This document shows, piece after piece, positions 1 to 5,298 of a DNA stretch of 13,721 bases. The translations under genes were made by a program, and so were the position numbers. This DNA is from an uncultured Verrucomicrobiales bacterium (GTDB lineage Bacteria > Verrucomicrobiota > Verrucomicrobiae > Limisphaerales > CANJSG01). The stretch spans positions 1 to 13,721 of the forward strand of contig CAMLMI010000097.1 in assembly GCA_946480965.1 (NCBI GenBank). The letters run 5' to 3'. Position 1 is the stretch's first letter, and each line of letters opens with the position of its first letter. Under the pieces are notes generated by a model. It was not told the DNA's origin. It did not search any database and saw only the letters and a program-made list of their open reading frames with translations.

Positions 1-17
1 TGTCTTAAACCGACCGC

Positions 18-638
18 GTGCCGACCGAAACCGAACGCCCGCTCATCGCCCGCTGCCTGCGGGGCGAGGCGGCGGCTTGGGACGAGCTGTTCACCGCGCA
101 CTATCCGGCCACGGCCCGGTTCGTCTTCCAGATTTCCGGCGACTTCTCGCGCGAAGACGCGGAGGAGATCGCGCAGGAGACCTTCCTCTCCGTGGTGCAG
201 CACCTCGGCACCTTCCAGGGGAACAGCCAGCTCCAGACGTGGATCTTCCGCATCGCGGGCAACAAGGCGCGCGATTTTCTGGAGAAGCGCCACGCGGCCA
301 AACGCGGCGGCGGACAGCTCGCGCTTTCGCTCGACGCGGAAGATCCCGAGACGGGGCTTTCGCCCGATCCGGCCGCTCCGTTGCCTTCGCCGGACGTGAT
401 CCTGCAAAACTCCGAGACGGCCATGCTGGTGTCCGACGCGTTGGCGCTGATGGAAGCGCCGTGCCGCGAAGTGATCGAGCTGCGCTACTTCGGCGACCGC
501 AGCTACGACGAGATTTCCGCCGAACTGGGCCTGAACGTAAAGACCGTCAGCTCCCGCCTGAGCAAATGCCTCGATCGGCTGGAGGACGTCGCCCGTCGGC
601 TGTTTACCCGAAAGAATTCCCCCACGAATCCCGTCTGA
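18..638 (+). CDS. ECF-type RNA polymerase sigma factor
   Basis: Sigma-70 family factor of the extracytoplasmic-function class, which directs core RNA polymerase to a specific promoter set. The 206-residue protein has a region 2 at about residues 22-95, with the DAEEIAQETFLSV core (47-59) and the TWIFRIAGNKARDFL helix (74-88). A charged, Pro-rich linker follows (about 100-130), then a region 4 helix-turn-helix at about 140-192 with APCREVIELRYFGDRSYDEI and GLNVKTVSSRLSK. An in-frame TAA at 6-8 and GTG at 18 fix the start, so the gene is complete. The linker of roughly 40 residues is longer than in minimal ECF factors. The gene lies 15 bp before a one-pass membrane protein, the usual place for a cognate anti-sigma factor. 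The regulon cannot be read from the sequence. Confidence 0.93.
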   Translation: MPTETERPLIARCLRGEAAAWDELFTAHYPATARFVFQISGDFSREDAEEIAQETFLSVVQHLGTFQGNSQLQTWIFRIAGNKARDFLEKRHAAKRGGGQLALSLDAEDPETGLSPDPAAPLPSPDVILQNSETAMLVSDALALMEAPCREVIELRYFGDRSYDEISAELGLNVKTVSSRLSKCLDRLEDVARRLFTRKNSPTNPV

Positions 639-653
639 CCCGGAGCGGACCCG

Positions 654-1601
654 ATGCCTGAAGAACCGAAACAACCGATCGAAGACCTGCTGGAAGCCCA
701 CGCTCAGAAGCGCCGGGCCGAAGGCGGCGACTTCACGCTGCATCCGGCCACGCGCACCTTGCTGCTGGGCGAAGCGAAGCGCGTGCATGGCCCGGCCGAG
801 AGCGCGCCGGAAAAGCCTGTGCGTTCCGCGTGGTTCCTGCTCTGGACCCGATTGGCCGGGGCGTTCGGCTTCGTCGCATTGTTGGGTTTGGGCGTGGTGG
901 TTTTTCAGCAGTTCGAACCCGCGCCGAAGATGGAAATGGCCGCGCAGCCAATGGTGTTCCAAGGGACCGTGTCCAACTTGCGCATCGGCGGCTTGTTCGA
1001 GGTCGTGCCGGAGCCACAGAGCGCACTGTCGAGTCCGACCATCGCAAGCACGTCGCCCGAAGCGGCTTCAGCTCCACAACGATCGTTGACGGATTCCAGC
1101 GAGCCTGCGCCGGAGCTGGCCATGCGCACCCGTGAAGCGCGGGTTGATCCTCCATCGGCCGCTTCGGCTCCCAAGCCAGCGGCGAGCCCCGTGCCGACGG
1201 CGATCTTGCCGGAGGGCCGGGCCAAAGCCGCAGTGCTCAACGAACCGGCGACTAGCGCGACGGAACAGCTGGCGGGCGTCGCGTTCCGCCGCGTGGAAGT
1301 GCCCGACGGCTTGCGGCGCAATCTCCAGTCGCCCGCGCTGCCGCCGGTGCTGACGAGCTTCCGTGTTTCCCTGTTGGGCAACCGTCTACGGATCGAGGAA
1401 ACGGACGGCTCCATCTATCTGGGTGACCTATCCCCGTCGGGCGGCGCATTTGCCGTGGCCGGGACGAATCGCACCAGCGGTTTGTCAGTCCGGTTCAGCG
1501 GCCGCTCCGAATCGACGAACTCTCTCCCCACCGTGCTGGAAGGCACCGTCTCCCTCGGCGACCGCCAGCAATGGCGCATGCGGGCGGAGGCCCAGCGCTG
1601 A
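654..1601 (+). CDS. Putative anti-sigma-type single-pass membrane protein
   Basis: A 315-residue protein that I cannot place in a named enzyme family. The N-terminal cytoplasmic part (1-58) is charged and helical, with IEDLLEAHAQKRR and LHPATRTLLLGEAKR. One hydrophobic segment follows at about 67-86 (LAGAFGFVALLGLGVVVF). An Ala/Pro/Ser-rich exported stretch covers about 95-230, and a probable beta-rich C-terminal domain covers about 235-315. No zinc-binding HxxxCxxC of the ZAS type is present. Its position 15 bp after an ECF sigma gene, with GGAG at 642-645 as a ribosome site before ATG 654, and its inside-membrane-outside layout suggest it binds and restrains that sigma factor. This rests on context, not on a recognised anti-sigma domain. 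The stop is 3 bp before rnhB. Confidence 0.6.
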   Translation: MPEEPKQPIEDLLEAHAQKRRAEGGDFTLHPATRTLLLGEAKRVHGPAESAPEKPVRSAWFLLWTRLAGAFGFVALLGLGVVVFQQFEPAPKMEMAAQPMVFQGTVSNLRIGGLFEVVPEPQSALSSPTIASTSPEAASAPQRSLTDSSEPAPELAMRTREARVDPPSAASAPKPAASPVPTAILPEGRAKAAVLNEPATSATEQLAGVAFRRVEVPDGLRRNLQSPALPPVLTSFRVSLLGNRLRIEETDGSIYLGDLSPSGGAFAVAGTNRTSGLSVRFSGRSESTNSLPTVLEGTVSLGDRQQWRMRAEAQR

Positions 1602-1604
1602 ACC

Positions 1605-2261
1605 ATGCCCAAGGTGTCGGCAGCGGATCGTTGGCTCCACGAGCGGGAACTGCTCGCCGCTGGAACCTGGCCGATTGCTGGAGTGGACGAAGCGGGACGC
1701 GGTCCCTTGGCCGGTCCTGTGGTCGCGGCGGCGGTCGTTTTCCCCGAAGGCTGGGTGCGGAGCGAATTTCCCGAGAACCTGCGCAGGGTGAACGACTCCA
1801 AGCAGCTTTCCGAACGGGTGAGGGAAGAGCTCTTCGCCGAACTGACCGCTTGCCCGGAAATCCGATTTGCCCTCGCTGAAGCCGATGCGGCGCGGATCGA
1901 CCAGTTGAACATCCTCCAGGCCACGCATTGGGCCATGAACGAAGCCTTGGCCCGCCTGCAACCCGCGCCAATCCATGTGCTGGTGGACGGGCTGAAGGTG
2001 AAGTCGCTGCGGTTTCCCCAGACGCCCTTGGTCAAAGGCGATTCCCGGTCCTATTCCATCGCCGCCGCGAGCATCTTGGCCAAGGTCACGCGGGATCGGT
2101 TGATGGTCCGCTACGATGCGGAGTTTCCCGGCTACGGCTTCGCCATCCACAAAGGCTATCCCACACCCGCGCATCTGGACGCACTGAAGCGTCTTGGCCC
2201 GACTCCGATCCATCGCCGGAGCTTCGCACCGTTGAAGGCGGAGCAATTGTCGCTCTGTTGA
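1605..2261 (+). CDS. rnhB: Ribonuclease HII
   Basis: Cytoplasmic endonuclease that cuts the RNA strand of RNA-DNA hybrids and starts ribonucleotide excision by nicking 5' of single ribonucleotides in duplex DNA. The 218-residue protein shows the family signature GVDEAGRGPLAGPVVAAAV at 26-44, NDSKQLSE at 63-70, HVLVDGL at 124-130, KGDSRS at 144-149, AAASILAKVTRDRLM at 153-167 and YGFAIHKGYPTPAH at 177-190. The acidic catalytic set is D28, E29, D128 and D146, placed by analogy with E. coli. The length is normal for the family. The ATG is 3 bp after the preceding stop, so it is probably co-transcribed with the sigma/anti-sigma pair. No break or unusual residue was seen. Confidence 0.97.
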   Translation: MPKVSAADRWLHERELLAAGTWPIAGVDEAGRGPLAGPVVAAAVVFPEGWVRSEFPENLRRVNDSKQLSERVREELFAELTACPEIRFALAEADAARIDQLNILQATHWAMNEALARLQPAPIHVLVDGLKVKSLRFPQTPLVKGDSRSYSIAAASILAKVTRDRLMVRYDAEFPGYGFAIHKGYPTPAHLDALKRLGPTPIHRRSFAPLKAEQLSLC

Positions 2262-2282
2262 AGGGCGAATTCGGCTGGCCAA

Positions 2283-2310
2283 TTGACACGACCAACTCCG
2301 TCGTTAAGCT
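2283..2310 (+). promoter_or_regulatory. Candidate promoter of the isc operon
   Basis: A perfect -35 hexamer TTGACA lies at 2283-2288. A weak -10 hexamer TAAGCT (3 of 6 matches) follows a 16-bp spacer at 2305-2310. Transcription would start near 2317, directly at the left arm of a palindrome and about 40 bp before the regulator's ATG. The -35 is convincing and the -10 is not, as expected if an activator or repressor is involved. No competing candidate is seen in the 97-bp gap after rnhB. Confidence 0.4.
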
Positions 2311-2317
2311 CATTCCA

Positions 2318-2339
2318 GACAAAGTCAGTCCGCTTTGTC
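2318..2339 (+). promoter_or_regulatory. Palindromic operator candidate upstream of iscR
   Basis: GACAAAG at 2318-2324 is the exact inverse of CTTTGTC at 2333-2339, with an 8-nt centre. It lies just after the candidate -10 element and 20 bp before the IscR-type start codon. Rrf2 regulators bind DNA as dimers and often control their own operon, so an autoregulatory operator is the natural reading. It does not match the E. coli IscR type 1 or type 2 consensus that I know. A terminator for rnhB is less likely because the arms are short and AT-rich and no T-run follows. Confidence 0.4.
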
Positions 2340-2358
2340 CGATAGCGACCAAAACACC

Positions 2359-2877
2359 ATGCAAATCACGCGCGCAGGCGAATACGGGATGTTGGGCCTC
2401 ATGGCTCTGGCCCGTCGTCCCTTGGGCGAGGTGGTCATGCTGGATGTCGTTGCTTCCGAAGAGGAAATCCCGGTCAGCTTTCTCGGGAAAATTTTCCAGA
2501 ATTTGACCAAGGCCGGGCTGGTCCGCTCGGCGCGGGGCTCCAAAGGCGGCTTCTGCCTGCTGCGTTCGCCGGAAGAGATCACCGTGCTGGAGGTCATCGA
2601 GGCCATCGAGGGCAAGATCGCCTTCCAGCGCTGCCAAGAGGACAAGCCCGACTGCACCCACATGGGCGGTTGCGCGCTCTGTGGGCTCTTCAGCGAGGCG
2701 CAGGACAAGGTAAAGGAAGTCTTCGCCCGCACGACCGTGGCCCAGTTGGCCCGGAAGCATGTTCCCTTCACCGAGCATCAGGCCCAGCAGGGTCTGACCG
2801 GTCCCAAACACCAACCCGGCAAGCCCGTGCCCGAGCGGCTGATCCAGCTTTCCAAGTCCCCGCAACCCATTCACTGA
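2359..2877 (+). CDS. iscR: Rrf2/IscR-family Fe-S-sensing transcription regulator
   Basis: A 172-residue winged-helix regulator of the Rrf2 family. IscR proteins sense Fe-S cluster status and adjust transcription of cluster-assembly genes. The N-terminus MQITRAGEYGMLGLMALARR is the family start, followed by the recognition helix region (FLGKIFQNLTKAGLV, 41-55) and the wing RGSKGGFCLLRSPEEITVLEVIEAIEG (59-85). Cluster-binding cysteines are C92, C99, C105 and C108, spaced CX6CX5CX2C. E. coli IscR, from memory, has C92, C98, C104 plus H107, so here Cys replaces the His ligand. ATG 2359 is chosen over an in-frame TTG at 2335 because the protein then begins exactly at the family N-terminus. The stop lies 10 bp before iscU, so it is the first gene of the isc operon. 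A basic, Pro-rich tail (145-172) is not conserved in the family. Confidence 0.88.
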   Translation: MQITRAGEYGMLGLMALARRPLGEVVMLDVVASEEEIPVSFLGKIFQNLTKAGLVRSARGSKGGFCLLRSPEEITVLEVIEAIEGKIAFQRCQEDKPDCTHMGGCALCGLFSEAQDKVKEVFARTTVAQLARKHVPFTEHQAQQGLTGPKHQPGKPVPERLIQLSKSPQPIH

Positions 2878-2887
2878 AAACGATTTT

Positions 2888-3316
2888 ATGAGCGATACCT
2901 ACACCCTCTACAACGACACGGTCATGGAGCACTTCATGAACCCCCGGAACATGGGCGACATCAAGGACGCCGACGGTGTGGGCGAAGTGGGCGCGGCCGC
3001 CTGCGGCGACATCATGAAGATCTCCCTCAAGATCAAGGACGGGAAGATCGAGGACGCCCGCTTCAAGACCTTCGGCTGCGGCTCCGCCATCGCCAGTTCC
3101 AGCATGGCCACCGAACTGATCAAGGGCCGCACCATCGACGAGGCCATGAACTTCTCGAACCAAGAGGTCGTGGACGCCCTCGGCGGCCTGCCCCCGGTGA
3201 AGATCCATTGCTCCGTCTTGGCTGAAGAAGCCCTCAAGGCCGCGCTGGAAGACTACGTGAAGAAGCACCCGGAACTGGCGGCGAAGGTTCAAAAGACAGA
3301 AGCTGCTGTTGCTTGA
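2888..3316 (+). CDS. iscU: IscU-type Fe-S cluster scaffold protein
   Basis: Cytoplasmic scaffold on which [2Fe-2S] clusters are built from iron and sulfur before transfer to apoproteins. The 142-residue protein has all expected ligands: C39 with D41 in GAAACGDIM (35-43), C64 in FKTFGCGSAIASSS (59-72) and C108 in KIHCSVLAEEAL (105-116). The LPPVK motif at 101-105 is the peptide that the HscA chaperone recognises in E. coli. No hscA or hscB lies in this window. The N-terminus YNDTVMEHFMNPRNMG is typical. ATG 2888 is preceded by AACGATTTT and has no Shine-Dalgarno sequence; nearly the same leader occurs before iscS. The stop codon overlaps the TTG start of the next gene. Unlike its IscS neighbour, nothing in it looks degenerate. 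Confidence 0.96.
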   Translation: MSDTYTLYNDTVMEHFMNPRNMGDIKDADGVGEVGAAACGDIMKISLKIKDGKIEDARFKTFGCGSAIASSSMATELIKGRTIDEAMNFSNQEVVDALGGLPPVKIHCSVLAEEALKAALEDYVKKHPELAAKVQKTEAAVA

Positions 3317-3900
3317 GCCGATTCCTCCAGCGCTTTCGATTGTTCACAGGTTTGGTCTTGCTCGTATCCAGTCTGGTTTTCACAGCTGGATGCGAGCGGA
3401 CGAAGCAAGTCGCCAAAGACACCGGCGAAGGCTACCTGATCGCAAAGGATATTCTTGGCCAAGCTGCGACACTGATCGATTCCTTCCGCACCAACGACTT
3501 TTCCAAGGCCAAAGAAATCGGAGCCGAGGTAGATCGGGTCTTGGAATCCCGAGCGATCGGCTGGCATGTCGATGTCTTGATGCTTCAGGAGAAGTCCGGA
3601 TCACCGGCCGCTTTGGAAAAAGTGCGCGAACTCCGCCAATCCGAGGGCATAACCGAGTTGGAAACCGCCGCTTTGGATCGGCTTGAAAAGTTTCTCCTCC
3701 AAACGGGGAACGCTAAGGCCAGCGAGACGGCGCTGGATCTATTAGCGGTGGGATGCGCCGTGGCTGTTGAAGCCAAGTATGGAAAACTTGGAGGCCACGG
3801 AGCTTTGGGTGGCATGGGCCTGCAAACTCGCGAATGGCTGAGGACTCTCAGGCCATCGCCCGCAATCACTTCGGAAGCGACGAACGCACCGGGGTTATGA
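3313..3900 (+). CDS. Putative lipoprotein of unknown function inside the isc operon
   Basis: A 195-residue protein of no family I recognise. The N-terminus has the layout of a lipoprotein signal: R3, R7 and R9, a hydrophobic core at about 10-24 (LFTGLVLLVSSLVF), then TAGC with Cys at 27. The lipobox is imperfect, with Thr at -3. The remainder is mostly helical and charged (for example VDRVLESR, LEKVRELRQS, ETAALDRLEKFLLQ), with a Gly-rich stretch at 160-170. The proposed TTG start overlaps the iscU stop (TTGA at 3313-3316), which implies translational coupling; an in-frame TTG at 3339 would shorten the signal. By hand count G+C over 3301-3600 is about 54%, against about 68% in 4441-4500 of iscS, so it may be a later insertion. 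No Fe-S motif is present. Confidence 0.65.
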   Translation: MSRFLQRFRLFTGLVLLVSSLVFTAGCERTKQVAKDTGEGYLIAKDILGQAATLIDSFRTNDFSKAKEIGAEVDRVLESRAIGWHVDVLMLQEKSGSPAALEKVRELRQSEGITELETAALDRLEKFLLQTGNAKASETALDLLAVGCAVAVEAKYGKLGGHGALGGMGLQTREWLRTLRPSPAITSEATNAPGL

Positions 3901-3912
3901 CTGTTCTGGCTG

Positions 3913-3941
3913 GAGGCGAAGTCAGCCTCGAGCCCATTTTC
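3913..3941 (+). terminator. Weak hairpin plus T-run before iscS (possible attenuator)
   Basis: GAGGC at 3913-3917 pairs with GCCTC at 3925-3929 around a 7-nt loop. After a short gap there is a T-rich run at about 3937-3941. The stem is only 5 bp, so it is at best a partial terminator lowering iscS expression relative to iscU, or it may be chance. Confidence 0.22.
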
Positions 3942-3952
3942 TAACGACTTTT

Positions 3953-5218
3953 ATGCGCCACGTCTTTCTCGACCATCAGTCCAGCACGCCGGTTCTTCCG
4001 GAGGTGTTCGACGCGATGAAACCCTATTTCACCGAGTATTTCGGTAACGCCTCGTCGCTCCACCAGCACGGGCTCCGCGTCCGCGACGCGCTCAAGAAGG
4101 CCCGCCAGCAGATGGCCGCGTTGATCAACGCCGACAGCGAAGAGGAGATCTTCTTCACCTCCGACGGCACCGAGTCGGCCAATCTCGCCATCAAGGGCGT
4201 GGCCTACGCCAACGAACGGAAGGGCAAACACCTTGTCATCAGCGCCACGGAACACCCGAGCATCGTCCAGTCGGTCGAGTTCCTGGAGAAACAGGGTTGG
4301 ACCTGCACCCAAGTGCCCGTGGACGCCGAAGGCGTGATCAACCTGGAGGCGCTCCAAGCCGCCATCACCAAGGAGACCACGCTCGTCGCCGTCCAATACG
4401 TCAACCACGACATCGGCACCATCCAGCCGATCGTCGAGGTCGGCCGGATCTGCGCCGAGAAGGGCGTTCCCCTCTACGTGGATTGCGAAGCCAGTGCGGG
4501 TTGGATGCCGATCGACGTAAAGCAATTTGGCGCCGCCTTGGTCAGCTTTTCGCCGCATCGCTTCTACGGACCCAAGGGCGTGGGCGTGCTCTACCGCAAC
4601 AAGAAGGCCCGCTTGGTCTCCATCCTTCACGGCGGCGTGCAGGAAGGCGGACGCCGCGCCGGCACGGAGAACGTTCCTGCCATCGTCGGCGGCGGCGTGG
4701 CGGCGGAGATCGCGCTGCGCGAGATGCCCCAGCGCATGGCGCACGTCACCGCGTTGCAGAAGCGGTTGTGGGACGGGCTGAAGGCGCAGGTGAAGTTCAT
4801 CAAGCTGAACGGCCCCGAGCCCGGACCCAAGCGCATCGGCACCAATCTGAACCTCTCCACCGAGTTCATCGAAGGCGAAGGCCAGTTGCTGCTCTGCGAC
4901 ATGAACGGCATCGCCGTGGCCAGCGGTTCGAGCTGTGTGAGCAAGAGCTTGAAGATCTCCCACGTGCTCGCGGCCATCGGCCTCGACCATGCGCTGGCCC
5001 AGGGCAACATCATCATGACCCTCGGCAAGGACAACACGGTCGAGGACGTGGACTACGTGGTGGAAACGTTCGTCAAGATCGTGACCAAGCTGCGCGGCAT
5101 GTCGCCGATGTGGGACGAGTTCGAGCGCGGCGTGATCGACTCCGTGATCAATCCGACCGGGAGGGGAAAGTCTTTTAGCCAGCACGCCGCCGATGTCTCG
5201 GGCAAGGCGGCGCATTGA
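3953..5218 (+). CDS. iscS: IscS/NifS-family protein with a degenerate desulfurase active site
   Basis: A full-length (421 residues) homologue of IscS, the PLP enzyme that takes sulfur from cysteine and passes it to IscU. Family landmarks are FGNASSLHQHG (30-40), TSDGTESANLAIKG (69-82), H101 in ATEHPSI, D177 in LYVDCEASAGW, RRAGTENVPAIVG (234-246) and the mobile-loop cysteine C328 in SGSSCVSKSL. Key residues are replaced. The Schiff-base lysine (E. coli K206) is R203 in SFSPHRFYGPKG. E. coli N155 is H152, Q183 is A180 and R356 is I354; E. coli numbers are from memory. PLP linkage and substrate carboxylate binding should therefore be lost, although the frame is intact and the protein is not truncated. 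A polar tail (about 395-421) extends the C-terminus. Archaeoglobus fulgidus IscS, also reported to lack the lysine, is a precedent. Operon position beside iscU supports an Fe-S role, but not necessarily desulfuration. Confidence 0.92.
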   Translation: MRHVFLDHQSSTPVLPEVFDAMKPYFTEYFGNASSLHQHGLRVRDALKKARQQMAALINADSEEEIFFTSDGTESANLAIKGVAYANERKGKHLVISATEHPSIVQSVEFLEKQGWTCTQVPVDAEGVINLEALQAAITKETTLVAVQYVNHDIGTIQPIVEVGRICAEKGVPLYVDCEASAGWMPIDVKQFGAALVSFSPHRFYGPKGVGVLYRNKKARLVSILHGGVQEGGRRAGTENVPAIVGGGVAAEIALREMPQRMAHVTALQKRLWDGLKAQVKFIKLNGPEPGPKRIGTNLNLSTEFIEGEGQLLLCDMNGIAVASGSSCVSKSLKISHVLAAIGLDHALAQGNIIMTLGKDNTVEDVDYVVETFVKIVTKLRGMSPMWDEFERGVIDSVINPTGRGKSFSQHAADVSGKAAH

Positions 5219-5232
5219 TTCCTTTGCACAGC

Positions 5233-5267
5233 GCGGCGGCCAGTTGCAGATTGGCCGCCGCTTTTTT
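5233..5267 (+). terminator. Strong rho-independent terminator after iscS
   Basis: GCGGCGGCCA at 5233-5242 pairs perfectly with TGGCCGCCGC at 5252-5261. This gives a 10-bp GC-rich stem with a 9-nt loop, followed at once by six T (5262-5267). It lies 15 bp after the iscS stop. It should end the isc transcript, so the downstream mrp gene probably needs its own promoter or readthrough. Confidence 0.9.
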
Positions 5268-5298
5268 GTTCACAGACATTTGAACTCCGTCCGCTGAG

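Noticed and set aside
2335..2358. Earlier TTG start for the IscR-like gene
   Set aside because: It lies inside the right arm of the palindrome and would add eight unconserved residues before the standard Rrf2 N-terminus at ATG 2359.
2262..2358. Intrinsic terminator after rnhB formed by the GACAAAG palindrome
   Set aside because: The 7-bp stem is AT-rich, the loop is 8 nt and no T-run follows on the plus strand; the placement fits an operator better.
4559..4561. Lys to Arg in the IscS active site as a sequencing error
   Set aside because: Changing AAG or AAA to CGC needs at least two base changes, the frame is intact, and three other active-site positions are also replaced in a consistent way.
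3941..5215. Long open frame on the minus strand exactly opposite iscS
   Set aside because: It mirrors the iscS codon phase in GC-rich DNA; the translation is low-complexity (His, Asp, Gly, Ala, Leu rich) with no family motif, while the plus strand is clearly IscS.
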